The notes: generated by a model from the sequence alone, not told the origin. A DNA stretch of 22,501 nucleotides from a virus (IMGVR_UViG_3300017917_004203:1-22501), one strand, 5' to 3'; counted from the stretch's first letter, positions 7,355 to 16,632 are shown. Numbers and translations: made by a program.

Positions 7355-9243
7355 TGACAGATAAAGACATAAAATATATAAATAAAGATTTTTCCGGATT
7401 TAAAAACGATTTAGTACAATACGCAAAAAACTATTTCCCGGAAATCTACAATGATTTTACTGAGGCCTCTCCTGGTAGTATGCTAATAGAAATGGCATCT
7501 TATGTGGGAGATGTTCTTTCTTTTTACTTAGATAAGCAGACTCAGGAAAACTTTTTACTGTTTGCTCAAGATAAGCAGAACCTGTTATCTCTGGCCTACT
7601 CTTTAGGATACAGGCCAAAGGTAACATCTACTGCAATAGTAGACTTAGAAGTCTTCCAGCAGATACCGGCTATAATATCAGGAAGTACTGCTTTTCCTGA
7701 TTATAATTACTGTTTGGTAGTAGATAAAGAAGCAAAAATAAGAGCTAATACTCAACAAGGACCTGTATTTGTAACTCAGGAATTTGTAGACTTTAGCTTT
7801 TCTTCTTCTGCTGATCCTACTAATATATCTATATACCAAATAAATCAATCAACAGGACAACCTGAGTATTACTTATTTAAAAAGAAAGTAAAAGCAATAG
7901 CTGGTGAAGTAACTACAGCAACTTTTTCTTTTACCGATCCTGAAAAATTCGCTTCCGTAGAACTGCCTGATAGCAACGTAATACAAATATTAAGTGTTAT
8001 TGATAGTGACGGTAACAATTGGTTTGAAGTTCCATATCTTGCTCAAAGCACTGTATTTTTGGAAGTTGCTAACAATGAGCTTAACGATCCAACTTTAGTA
8101 CAATACGCTGATACTACTCCATATTTATTAAAATTAAAAAAAGTATCGAGAAGGTATGTAACTAGATTCAATTCTAACGACAGGTTAGTTCTGGAATTTG
8201 GATCAGGCATGGTATCTAATCCGGACGAAGAAATAATACCAAATCCGGATAATGTGGGAATGGGAGTCATAGATTCTATTTCCAAATTAAATACCGCCTA
8301 TGATCCCGCTAATTTTGTATACACTAGAGATTATGGATTAGCCCCAGCAAATACTACATTAACAGTAAGATATCTTATAGGAGGCGGAGCTGAAACAAAC
8401 GTTCCTTCTAACACTATAGTGTCCATATCTGAAATTAACACTAAAACTGTTTCTTTAAATAGCACTACTCTAAATCAAAACTTATTAGCATATATAAGAA
8501 ACTCTGTAGGGTTTAATAATATAGACCCATCATCTGGAGGTGCTTCCGGTGATACTGTAGAAGATATACGTTTAAGAACGATGGCCTCTTTTCCAACTCA
8601 ATTAAGAAATGTTACAAAAGAAGATCATATTATAAGAGCTTTAAGCATGCCTTCTAAATTTGGAACTATTGCCAAAGCTTACATTACACAAGATTTATCT
8701 TTTAACGAAAATCAATCAGTAGATTTCTTAAATAGTAATCCTTTGTCTTTAAGTATGTACGTTCTATCTTTTGATGCTAATAAAAAACTTGTGAATACTA
8801 GTTACGGTATAAAACAAAATTTAAAGAATTATTTGAGTATTTATAAAATAACAACAGACGCAATTAATATAAAAAATGCATATTATATTAATATAGGACT
8901 TAATTTTGATATAGTTGTATTGCCTTCTTACAATAATAGAGAAGTTCTTACTCAATGCATAGACATATTTAGAGACTACTTTAATATTGATAAATGGCAA
9001 ATAAATCAACCTATAGTTCTTTCTGAGCTATATAATTTGGTACTTTGCAAAGTTAAAGGAGTTCAAAATGTATCTAAAATAGAGATTGTAAACAAACAAG
9101 GAATATCTTCCGGGTATTCCCCATATGCTTACGATATAAAAGGAGCTACAAAAAATAATGTTATATATCCAAGTTTAGACCCTTCTATATTTGAATTAAG
9201 ATATCCAGACAATGACATATACGGTAGAGTAATAACTATGTAA
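7354..9243 (+). CDS. gp6: Baseplate wedge subunit gp6-like (baseplate J family)
   Basis: A 629-residue protein close in length to T4 gp6 (660). The N-terminus FSGFKNDLVQYAKNYFPEIY, followed by SPGSMLIEMASYVGDVLSFY and a SLAYSLGYRP segment, is typical of T4-like gp6 and baseplate J proteins. The middle has the polar, Gly-rich run YLIGGGAETNVPSNTIVSI and the RTMASFPTQLRNVTKEDH region (about 409-426), the usual J-family core that dimerises around the inner baseplate. The C-terminal part (about 480-600) is the alpha/beta dimerisation region. gp6 forms the wedge ring that controls opening of the baseplate. It is preceded by gp25 and followed after 10 bases by the M15 peptidase. Confidence 0.9.
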   Translation: MTDKDIKYINKDFSGFKNDLVQYAKNYFPEIYNDFTEASPGSMLIEMASYVGDVLSFYLDKQTQENFLLFAQDKQNLLSLAYSLGYRPKVTSTAIVDLEVFQQIPAIISGSTAFPDYNYCLVVDKEAKIRANTQQGPVFVTQEFVDFSFSSSADPTNISIYQINQSTGQPEYYLFKKKVKAIAGEVTTATFSFTDPEKFASVELPDSNVIQILSVIDSDGNNWFEVPYLAQSTVFLEVANNELNDPTLVQYADTTPYLLKLKKVSRRYVTRFNSNDRLVLEFGSGMVSNPDEEIIPNPDNVGMGVIDSISKLNTAYDPANFVYTRDYGLAPANTTLTVRYLIGGGAETNVPSNTIVSISEINTKTVSLNSTTLNQNLLAYIRNSVGFNNIDPSSGGASGDTVEDIRLRTMASFPTQLRNVTKEDHIIRALSMPSKFGTIAKAYITQDLSFNENQSVDFLNSNPLSLSMYVLSFDANKKLVNTSYGIKQNLKNYLSIYKITTDAINIKNAYYINIGLNFDIVVLPSYNNREVLTQCIDIFRDYFNIDKWQINQPIVLSELYNLVLCKVKGVQNVSKIEIVNKQGISSGYSPYAYDIKGATKNNVIYPSLDPSIFELRYPDNDIYGRVITM

Positions 9244-9253
9244 AATCTATAAA

Positions 9254-9790
9254 ATGGAAGATAATCTTACATTAGAAAGAATAAAACTAATGCATCCTAA
9301 AGTTAGGAATGAAGTAGAAAGTATATATAGAGGTCAAATTGTTCCGGCTTTATCTGGAAGGGCTATATGCAGATTTGTATACACTTTAAGGACTTTTCAA
9401 GAGCAAGCCGACATATATGCTCAGGGAAGGACTAAACTATTCGATTCAAAAGGTAATCGACTAGGAAAGGTAACTAATGCTGCTCCTGGTCAATCTATTC
9501 ATAACTATGGATTAGCTTTAGATATAATACTTCTTTTAGATACTAATAATGATGGTAAATATGAGACTGCTTCTTATGAAACAACTGTAGACTATGATAA
9601 AGATGGAAAAGCAGATTGGATGGAAGTAGTAGGAATCTTTAAAAGAAATGGATGGGATTGGGGAGGAGATTGGAGATCTTTTAAAGATCCTCCGCATTTT
9701 GAAAAAACCCTCGGATACAGTTGGAGACAGCTTAAAGAAATGCATGATAAAAAACAGTTTATACCCGGCACACAATATGTAAATATATAA
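9254..9790 (+). CDS. M15 zinc peptidase, probable endolysin, with calcium-loop-like insert
   Basis: A 178-residue single-domain enzyme of the M15 family (L-Ala-D-Glu or D-Ala-D-Ala peptidases). SIHNYGLALDI (81-91) supplies zinc ligands His83 and Asp90, and DPPHFE (145-150) supplies His148. The Arg-rich YTLRTFQEQADIYAQGR segment (43-59) is the usual substrate-side helix. Residues 96-122 hold two acidic loops, DTNNDG and DYDKDGKAD, resembling EF-hand or dockerin calcium loops. T5 endolysin has a calcium-controlled loop at a similar position, so calcium control is possible but inferred. No signal peptide or holin is visible nearby. It may serve lysis; its place among baseplate genes leaves a tail-borne role open. 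Start context is TATAAAATG, without Shine-Dalgarno. Confidence 0.87.
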   Translation: MEDNLTLERIKLMHPKVRNEVESIYRGQIVPALSGRAICRFVYTLRTFQEQADIYAQGRTKLFDSKGNRLGKVTNAAPGQSIHNYGLALDIILLLDTNNDGKYETASYETTVDYDKDGKADWMEVVGIFKRNGWDWGGDWRSFKDPPHFEKTLGYSWRQLKEMHDKKQFIPGTQYVNI

Positions 9791-9791
9791 A

Positions 9792-10889
9792 ATGGCAGCA
9801 TATAAAATATTCGCTGAAAAAGATACTACTCTGTATTCAGATTATAACGACATGAATACAGGAATGGATTCTATTTTAGAATTTTCTAAAAATACTAGCC
9901 TTTTATATATAAGCCAATCTACAGCAGCAAGAGTCCTTATTAAATTTTCTGACTTAGATATTCAAGAAGTTAAAGATAAGTATGTTCAAAGTTCAGATTT
10001 TAAGGCATATCTAAACATATATTTGGCAGATGCTACATCGTTACCCACAGACTACACTATAGAAGCTTTTCCTATATCAGGGAGTTGGGATATGGGTACA
10101 GGCAAGTATGGAGATTCTCCTATGGTATCTAATGGGGCTACTTGGAGGTATAGAAACTCAGGTAAAACAAGCCCTTGGGAAACTTCTAGCTTTGCTGCAA
10201 ATACCACTGGGTCTTTTACCACATCTAATATAGGAGGGGGAGTATGGTATACTAATTACACAGCTACTCAATCTTTTGGAGTATATACTAATAAAGATAT
10301 ATGTTTAGATGTAACTCCAATAGTTAAAAGCTACGTATCTGGAACAATACCTAATAATGGGATCCTATTAAAAACTTCTGGATCGTTAGAGTTCGATCCG
10401 GCTTATAATTACCTCCTATCTTTCTTTTCTAGAGACACCAATACAGTATATCCTCCTAATTTAGAAATAAAGTGGGATGATTCTTCATTTTCTGTTAGTG
10501 GGTCTACTGCGACTCCTATAAGCACACAAGATATAGACGTTACAATTTCAAATAATAAAGAAATATACAGCGAGGACGAAATATATAGGTTTAGGCTAAA
10601 CGTAAGAGATAAGTACCCAACAAGAACCTTTAGCACCTCTTCTTTATATACACAGCCTAAGTACTTGCCTAGTTCCTCTTATTATGCTATTAAGGATGTA
10701 AAATCTAATTTAAACGTAGTAGATTTTGATGATACCTACACTAAAATAAGTGCGGATAAATCTGGGAATTACTTTGATGTATATATGTATGGTTTAGAGC
10801 CTGAGAGATATTATAAACTTCTTATAAAGACAAAAGTAAGTGGATCTACTATTATTTATGACAATAGGTATTTTTTTAAAGTAGTATAA
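9792..10889 (+). CDS. Peripheral baseplate/fibre-attachment protein with DNRLRE-like N-terminal domain
   Basis: A 365-residue, beta-rich protein. The N-terminus (KIFAEKDTTLYSDYNDMNTG, later ARVLIKFSDLDI and an IEAFPISGSWD strand) resembles DNRLRE-type carbohydrate-binding beta-sandwich domains (about residues 1-230, including DVTPIVKSYVSG and NNGILLKTSGS). The remaining part has strand-rich sequence with DEIYRFRLNVRDKYP and YGLEPERYYKLLIKT and may be a second beta domain. Similar proteins occur in T4-like phages beside wedge genes. A role in building the outer baseplate or binding surface sugars is likely but not proved. It follows the M15 gene by one base and shares its TATAAAATG start context. 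Confidence 0.72.
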   Translation: MAAYKIFAEKDTTLYSDYNDMNTGMDSILEFSKNTSLLYISQSTAARVLIKFSDLDIQEVKDKYVQSSDFKAYLNIYLADATSLPTDYTIEAFPISGSWDMGTGKYGDSPMVSNGATWRYRNSGKTSPWETSSFAANTTGSFTTSNIGGGVWYTNYTATQSFGVYTNKDICLDVTPIVKSYVSGTIPNNGILLKTSGSLEFDPAYNYLLSFFSRDTNTVYPPNLEIKWDDSSFSVSGSTATPISTQDIDVTISNNKEIYSEDEIYRFRLNVRDKYPTRTFSTSSLYTQPKYLPSSSYYAIKDVKSNLNVVDFDDTYTKISADKSGNYFDVYMYGLEPERYYKLLIKTKVSGSTIIYDNRYFFKVV

Positions 10890-10890
10890 T

Positions 10891-11214
10891 ATGGGGGAAA
10901 TCATACCTGTAGAGAGACAGATTTATGGAAAAAGCACATTCACAAATACTGTGGATGTTCAATTTACAGAATTAATCCCAAGTACTCAAACAGAGGCTGT
11001 AGCTCCTACTATTGATGTAGATAAGTTTTTTGATGAGTACGATACTCTTTTTTTTGATATTCCTCCTAGTGGTTCTAATTCTCATGAAACTATAGTAGCT
11101 AGGTCTACTGAATATATTGGAATAAGCATAGAAGAACTTGAGGAAGAAATAAGACAGCTAAGGGAAGAAAATGTATCTCTCAGACAACAATTATTTTCTC
11201 TATCTAATTCATAA
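10891..11214 (+). CDS. Small virion protein with C-terminal leucine-zipper coiled coil
   Basis: A 107-residue protein. Residues 1-75 are a Thr/Pro-rich, probably extended region with acidic and aromatic FFDEYDTLFFDIPPS. Residues 80-104 form a near-perfect heptad series: positions a are Ile80, Ile87, Asn94 and Leu101, and positions d are Leu83, Leu90, Leu97 and Leu104. The buried Asn at one a position is also a feature of the GCN4 zipper. It is probably an oligomeric connector of the baseplate or fibres, placed between the DNRLRE-like protein and the gp7-like wedge protein. I do not recognise the family. Confidence 0.7.
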   Translation: MGEIIPVERQIYGKSTFTNTVDVQFTELIPSTQTEAVAPTIDVDKFFDEYDTLFFDIPPSGSNSHETIVARSTEYIGISIEELEEEIRQLREENVSLRQQLFSLSNS

Positions 11215-11219
11215 TATTA

Positions 11220-14200
11220 ATGGTACTATCTGAAAAAAGGCTGGATATAAACTTAAATTCTTACGATGTTGTAGATAAAAATCTAGTAACATCTATAGAT
11301 TTTATTAGAAATTTTGGAGCTCCGGAAGATTACATAGAGACGCATGTATATTCTGCCAACAATAAGTTAATTAACTCTAATTATAATTTCAAAGGTTATT
11401 CCATACCTCCAACTTTAAAAGGAGAAGAAGATACTACTACTAACTATTTAGAACTATTCCCAGGAAAGTATATAGAGGACTTAGGGTATATATCTGGAAA
11501 ATATAGAGTAGTCTATAACATATTAAGAAAAAAGATAGTAAACGTATCTGGTAAGCCTTTCTTTATAAAAACAATATCTCCTAATAGAACAGAACTAAGA
11601 ATTTCTTCTAACCAGTTATCAGATGCCGTAATACAATCAGGAACTCTTAATTTTATAGATGAATTTCAATCATCTGATTACTATAAAGATTTTTTAATAA
11701 ATTTTGGAGATAATAAATTAGTTAATGCGGTAAACATAGCATTAGATACAAATACCACTCCTTTTTCAATATTAGTAAAGTTATATAAGCCATTACCTCA
11801 AGAATTTTCTGAAAAGGCTACTTTATGGTTTGTAGAAGAAATGGCTACGCCGATAGTATATGAGGTACAAGTAACTCCTAGCGTTACAAAAAATAAAATC
11901 CCTTTTTTAAAATCTGCTAATTTTAATATAGAAGTAGATTTTAAAGCAAATTCTATTTCTGATTACTATAATAAAAAAACAATATTAAGTAACGACTCTT
12001 TATTTTCATATCAAAATTTAATAAATAAATTAAATAAAAAGGGAATTTCAATAAGTATAGATTATGAAGATTATAATAGTTTTATACACTTTTCTTCTGC
12101 AACTAGAAGATTAATAAATTTTATAAATAAAGTAAAAAGTCTTGAATCAAAAAATCAAGATTTACAATTAATTAAAAGTTCTCCGTCCTATACTAATTCA
12201 ACAAATACTAGTCAAAGTGCGTATCTTATACAAAAAGAAATTACTGATATTGTAGCAAACTTTGATGGGTACGAAAATTTTTTGTATTATGAAACTAGCT
12301 CTAAGTCCTGGCCTAAATCAGGAAGCAGTAAACCATATGCTTTATATCCTAGCACAGGATCAGAAGCAGTTACTTGGATAGGAAGTTTAAACGAGAATAG
12401 TGCATATTACGGAGGGCAGATATATGAAGCTTCCGAGTATGACAATCAAAACGAGAACAACTTAGTATACACGATCCCAGAGTATCTCAGGATGGATGAA
12501 CAAAATGAAAAGTTCGACCAGTTCGTAGAAATGATGGGTCAGTATTTTGATAACATATGGATTTACATAAAATCAATTACAGATTTATACAGAGCAAAAA
12601 ATAATCTTAACGAAGGCATATCTAAAGATTTAGTATATTTTGCTTTAAGGTCTTTAGGCGTAAAATTATATAATTCAAAGGCAAACGATGATTTATATAG
12701 GTATTTAGTAGGGTCCTCAATATCAGGAAGTTATGTAAATCAATCTTCTCCTTATGATACATTGGTAAGCGCTTCCGCAGAAATAGTTCCTGGACAGGAC
12801 GTTCAAAAAGAAATACTAAAAAGGATATACCATAATTTACCCAGTTTATTAAAGAAAAAAGGCACAAACGATGGTATAGACGATTTGATTACGTTATACG
12901 GAATACCATACACAGTACTATCTCCTACTCAATTTGGAGGGTCTGATAAATCGAATCAGACTGTAGAATATACCTATAGTAGGTTCTCTTACTCTGTATA
13001 CACTACAGGATCTGCTAGTATTTCTGTTCCCTGGAATTCTTTGTATTCTACAGCTACACCTATTTTTAAAAGCTATGTACCAGATACAATAGAATTCAGA
13101 TTTAAACCTCAAAAAAATACATATTTTGTTACCTCATCTATATTAGAAGTAGCGGATACTGGATCCACGAAAAGGAGTTTTGGGGTAGATATCAGACCTG
13201 ACTCTCAATTAGGATTTCCTTACAGCAAACTAAATTTCTATTTATCGGGAAGTGCCGGAGTAGTAAGTTCTAGCGTATCTCTTCCAATATATAATACTGG
13301 GTCTACCGGGGAAGTGGATTGGTGGAATATAATGCTTAGAAGAGAAAATCACACTAGCGCTTCTCAAAACTCTGTTACTCAATCGTATACACTAGTTGTT
13401 GCTAATAAGATAGATACATATGTAGGCCACAGAGCTTCTTCATCGATCTTTGTTCATGGAGCTCTCTCATCCTCTTACAACTATGCATGGTCAAACCCTA
13501 ATCAAACTTTATATTTAGGATCTTCTGGTTTAACTACCGACACTTATTTTTACCCTAGTAATAGATTTGTAGGCAATTATCAAGAACTTAGATATTGGGC
13601 TGCTCCTCTATCTCAATCTACTTTTTTTTCTCACGTATTAAATCCTGAATCAATTCAAGGAAATGTTAGTGGGTCTTCATATCAAGATTTAGTAGCAAGG
13701 TTTGCTTTAGGGAACGATCTGTCATATTATAATCATTCTTTAATTACGACAGTTCAATCTATACATCCTAACTATTCTTATAGAGTATTTTATAATACTT
13801 CTGTAAGCCAAAGTGCAAGTTTTAGTAATTTTGAAAATAAAGTTAACTATATTAGTAATATAGAAGAATATATAGCAACTTCTCCAAATTCTGTTTATTC
13901 TATTCCTGTAAATAATAAAGTTAGGATTGTTGATAACAACATAACAGGTAGCGTATTATCTAATATTTTGAGATTAGAGGATGAGTCTAATGTGTACTTT
14001 ACAAAAGATTTACATTTTACTGATGTTTCTTTTTCTCCTCAAAACGAGATAAATAAAGATATCATAAGCAATTATGGAACAACGATAGATCTAGACGAAT
14101 ATATAGGAAATCCTAAAGAATCTACTTTAGAAAACTATCCTAGATTAGTGCTGTTAAATGAAGAGTATTATAAAAAATACAAATCAAAGTACAATTATAA

Positions 14201-14525
14201 AGACTTTGTCAGACTAATACAATTTTATGACAATGCTCTTTTTAAAATGATATTAGATTTTGTACCTGCTCGAGATAATGTGAGTACAGGATTAACAATA
14301 AAATCTCCAATATTAGAAAGGCCTAAATTTAAAACTCCTCCTGTTTCTGGAGATTCTGAGTATAATGCGTATTTTTCTGAAATATCCGGATCAAATTTAA
14401 CAGCAGATAGTATTTATAGTAGCGGTGTTGGAGACGGAAGGGATTTCTATACAGGGGAATTATCTGGTTCCGAGATAGACATATACGCTATATTTTTAGA
14501 GAAAAATAGAAATCCATATCTATGA
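11220..14525 (+). CDS. Large baseplate wedge protein, gp7-like, with gpI-type segment and LamG-like domain
   Basis: A 1101-residue protein, close to T4 gp7 (1032). Residues about 100-125 hold FFIKTISPNRTELRIS, a segment common in large wedge proteins of T4-like phages. Residues about 418-565 resemble phage tail protein I (P2 gpI): EYLRMDEQNEKFDQFVEMMG, a run of helices, then RIYHNLPSLLKKKGTNDGID (536-555) and a LITLYGIP turn. The KGT motif is characteristic. Residues about 580-830 are beta-rich and LamG/concanavalin-like (FRFKPQKNTYFVTSS, LNFYLSGSAG, DWWNIMLRREN, GNYQELRYWAAPLSQSTF). The C-terminal region (about 1000-1075) has FVRLIQFYDNALFKMILDFV. It is translationally coupled to the next gene by an ATGA overlap. 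The gp7 assignment rests on position, size and the gpI-like part. Confidence 0.8.
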   Translation: MVLSEKRLDINLNSYDVVDKNLVTSIDFIRNFGAPEDYIETHVYSANNKLINSNYNFKGYSIPPTLKGEEDTTTNYLELFPGKYIEDLGYISGKYRVVYNILRKKIVNVSGKPFFIKTISPNRTELRISSNQLSDAVIQSGTLNFIDEFQSSDYYKDFLINFGDNKLVNAVNIALDTNTTPFSILVKLYKPLPQEFSEKATLWFVEEMATPIVYEVQVTPSVTKNKIPFLKSANFNIEVDFKANSISDYYNKKTILSNDSLFSYQNLINKLNKKGISISIDYEDYNSFIHFSSATRRLINFINKVKSLESKNQDLQLIKSSPSYTNSTNTSQSAYLIQKEITDIVANFDGYENFLYYETSSKSWPKSGSSKPYALYPSTGSEAVTWIGSLNENSAYYGGQIYEASEYDNQNENNLVYTIPEYLRMDEQNEKFDQFVEMMGQYFDNIWIYIKSITDLYRAKNNLNEGISKDLVYFALRSLGVKLYNSKANDDLYRYLVGSSISGSYVNQSSPYDTLVSASAEIVPGQDVQKEILKRIYHNLPSLLKKKGTNDGIDDLITLYGIPYTVLSPTQFGGSDKSNQTVEYTYSRFSYSVYTTGSASISVPWNSLYSTATPIFKSYVPDTIEFRFKPQKNTYFVTSSILEVADTGSTKRSFGVDIRPDSQLGFPYSKLNFYLSGSAGVVSSSVSLPIYNTGSTGEVDWWNIMLRRENHTSASQNSVTQSYTLVVANKIDTYVGHRASSSIFVHGALSSSYNYAWSNPNQTLYLGSSGLTTDTYFYPSNRFVGNYQELRYWAAPLSQSTFFSHVLNPESIQGNVSGSSYQDLVARFALGNDLSYYNHSLITTVQSIHPNYSYRVFYNTSVSQSASFSNFENKVNYISNIEEYIATSPNSVYSIPVNNKVRIVDNNITGSVLSNILRLEDESNVYFTKDLHFTDVSFSPQNEINKDIISNYGTTIDLDEYIGNPKESTLENYPRLVLLNEEYYKKYKSKYNYKDFVRLIQFYDNALFKMILDFVPARDNVSTGLTIKSPILERPKFKTPPVSGDSEYNAYFSEISGSNLTADSIYSSGVGDGRDFYTGELSGSEIDIYAIFLEKNRNPYL

Positions 14526-16564
14526 GTATAGATTACGAAAAGTTTATAAGATCGGATTACAATACTACTATAAACAACGTATCTTCTAGCGTTGATTCTA
14601 TTTTATTTAAAAAAGTAAACCCTTATCAAAAAATACTAGAGCCGGTTCAAATTCAAGATTGGAAATATGATGATATTGCTTATCTAGGTCCTAGATATAT
14701 AGGAGCTAAAACTACTAGTCAAAAGTACACTTTTTATACTGATGGGGACATTTCTTACGGAAAATCTGCTGCAATAGACATAAATACTACAAAATTTGGA
14801 TGGGCAAACCCTACAACTGAGAGAAGCTTAAACTTCTTTGATAAAACTACGATAACTGTAAAATATTTGATAGATGCTTCAGGATCTTTAACTGAGTTGT
14901 CTAGAAAAAATAAAAACTGGTTTGAAGTTCAAAATATCTACAAAAAAGGAGATTTAGTTAATATATCGTTACTTGACAGAAATAATCCTAGTAGTCAAAT
15001 AGGATTAGATGGCAACAAAGTAATATACGAGTCTGGGTATGGGTATTCTCCTATAGTGTTCAGGGAATTGAACGAAACTTTAAAATTTATATATAATACA
15101 CCCAAAGAAACTACTGATAATAAGTTAGGAGTTAAGAGCGTAAGCACATCTTCATTTGTATTTCAAACTGTAGGTAATACGGATACTAACTTTACTGATA
15201 CTTCCGATATTTGGACATATTTTAAAATAGACGGAGTAGATAAACCGGGAATACCATTTTCTTTCAATAGAGCCCCAATTACTCAGTGGCCTTATACCAA
15301 CAACGCAAGTTTAACAACTACAGGACCGTATAGAACCAGGTCTGGTGTAAATTTTTATAATAGTCAATTAAATTTAAGCTTTTCAGCCGATAACCCAGGT
15401 AACCTTGGAGGGGGGAAGTTTTTTTATACGATGGATTGGTTTATACCTAATCAGTCTGGGTCTTCATATGGAGGGTACGCCACTCCGGATAGTGTTGGGG
15501 CCATGAAAGTTAATTTGTCTGGAGGGGAATGGTATTCGTATTTTCAAGCTCCTAGAAATTCTAATTATGCTGTAAATTTAAACATTCCTATTAAAATATC
15601 ATACGCATCAAATCCTGATCCTGGCCCCTCTGTTTTAAAAGTTGTCGGTATTTTAGAAAAACAACCAGTAGGGACATCAACATGGAACTTTGTTGCAGTT
15701 TCTAAAATAGAAGCTACAAATATACCTAATAGTAATCCTTTAAATCAGATAGGAGTAGACGAAGCTAATAGTTCAATTTACATGGACTGGTCTCCCGAAT
15801 CCTCAGGAAATCCTAACATTCAGTTTAACTGTGTATTTAAAAACGAAAAAATAGGATCTTTAGATAAAGACGATAAATTAAGATTAAAGTTCTATGTAGT
15901 TGAGGTAATGAACTGGTTTAGAAGATCCGAAAGTGTGTATTTTGAAATAGGAGCAGGGGATCAATCTAAATCTTTTTTTGAAGTTTATGATGAAATAAAT
16001 TCTCAAATTACTCTTGATTTTGACCAAGATATAATAGGAACTACTGCTACTTATGCTATGTTCACTGCATTAAGTGATGATACTATTGAATTTGATGTTA
16101 CTTCTTCACTATTATACAATAATAGTACTTTTTCCCCTCCTACTTCAAGTCAAACTTTGACTATTGGGGATTACTACAGTTCCGTAGAATCTCAGTTTGT
16201 TTTTGAGCCTGGTGACGTAGTTCGATTTGGGACATACTTTTCAATAAAGCCGGAACTATATTTTATAGAGTCTGTAACTCCTCCGGTAATTCAAACAATA
16301 GGAAACGTTGATACTGTAATATCAAATCTAAGAATTAAGCTTGATAGGAGAGTAAATCCGGCAAAAGTAAATTCTAGGTCTTTTGCTATACTTAAAAGAG
16401 TAAAAGATGAAACTAGTTTGATAATAGAATATAAAAAAGCGGATGGTATATCTTCTAATTCTTTAGTAATACCTTTTAATTTAGATAAAGAAATAGAAAA
16501 AAATACAAGTAATATAATAAACCCAATAAAAGATACAATACTATTAAAAGTTTTGAGCGGATAA
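14522..16564 (+). CDS. Large peripheral baseplate/tail structural protein
   Basis: A 680-residue, beta-rich protein. The N-terminal region has the pattern DWKYDDIAYLGPRYIGAKTT, followed by QKYTFYTDGDISYGKSAAID, which I associate with structural proteins of T4-like marine and Bacteroidetes phages (the 'RY.G.K......Y..GD.SYGK' pattern). The central part (about 250-480) is rich in Gly, Ser, Pro and Trp and reads as repeated beta-sandwich domains. The C-terminal part contains VRFGTYFSIKPELYFIESV and a charged tail. It starts four bases inside the previous gene (ATGA). By order it may take the place of T4 gp8, gp9 or gp10, but no specific match is seen. A 65-base gap with a promoter-like sequence follows. 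Confidence 0.7.
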   Translation: MSIDYEKFIRSDYNTTINNVSSSVDSILFKKVNPYQKILEPVQIQDWKYDDIAYLGPRYIGAKTTSQKYTFYTDGDISYGKSAAIDINTTKFGWANPTTERSLNFFDKTTITVKYLIDASGSLTELSRKNKNWFEVQNIYKKGDLVNISLLDRNNPSSQIGLDGNKVIYESGYGYSPIVFRELNETLKFIYNTPKETTDNKLGVKSVSTSSFVFQTVGNTDTNFTDTSDIWTYFKIDGVDKPGIPFSFNRAPITQWPYTNNASLTTTGPYRTRSGVNFYNSQLNLSFSADNPGNLGGGKFFYTMDWFIPNQSGSSYGGYATPDSVGAMKVNLSGGEWYSYFQAPRNSNYAVNLNIPIKISYASNPDPGPSVLKVVGILEKQPVGTSTWNFVAVSKIEATNIPNSNPLNQIGVDEANSSIYMDWSPESSGNPNIQFNCVFKNEKIGSLDKDDKLRLKFYVVEVMNWFRRSESVYFEIGAGDQSKSFFEVYDEINSQITLDFDQDIIGTTATYAMFTALSDDTIEFDVTSSLLYNNSTFSPPTSSQTLTIGDYYSSVESQFVFEPGDVVRFGTYFSIKPELYFIESVTPPVIQTIGNVDTVISNLRIKLDRRVNPAKVNSRSFAILKRVKDETSLIIEYKKADGISSNSLVIPFNLDKEIEKNTSNIINPIKDTILLKVLSG

Positions 16565-16584
16565 GATAAATTACCTTAATTTTG
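16552..16584 (+). promoter_or_regulatory. Candidate Bacteroidetes-type promoter (TTTG / TAnnTTTG)
   Basis: TTTG (16552-16555) and TAATTTTG (16577-16584) lie 21 bases apart, fitting the primary Bacteroidetes consensus TTTG-N19-21-TAnnTTTG. They sit at the end of the upstream gene and in one of the two longer gaps in the structural cluster. A transcript would start about 7 bases downstream, leaving a leader of roughly 40 bases before the TTG start at 16630. In AT-rich DNA such matches arise by chance, so the evidence is moderate. Confidence 0.45.
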
Positions 16585-16620
16585 ATATTTATATACAAAT
16601 TACAATACTAACTTCTAAAC

Positions 16621-16632
16621 TATATAAAATTG
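16621..16632 (+). promoter_or_regulatory. A/T-rich, SD-free translation start (TATATAAAATTG)
   Basis: The TTG at 16630 is preceded by TATATAAAA and lacks a Shine-Dalgarno sequence. The same context, TATAAA directly before the start codon, occurs at 9254 and 9792. This supports TTG as the start and fits Bacteroidetes-type initiation, in which A-rich upstream DNA replaces the SD sequence. Confidence 0.55.

Noticed and set aside
7377-7384. TATAAATA, T4-type late promoter sequence at the start of gp6
   Set aside because: It lies inside coding sequence just after the gp6 start, so it cannot drive gp6, and such strings are expected by chance at this A/T content.
16568-16582. AAATTA-CCT-TAATTT hairpin as a terminator
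   Set aside because: The stem is 6 base pairs of A/T only, with no proper T-run after it, and it overlaps the better-supported promoter box.
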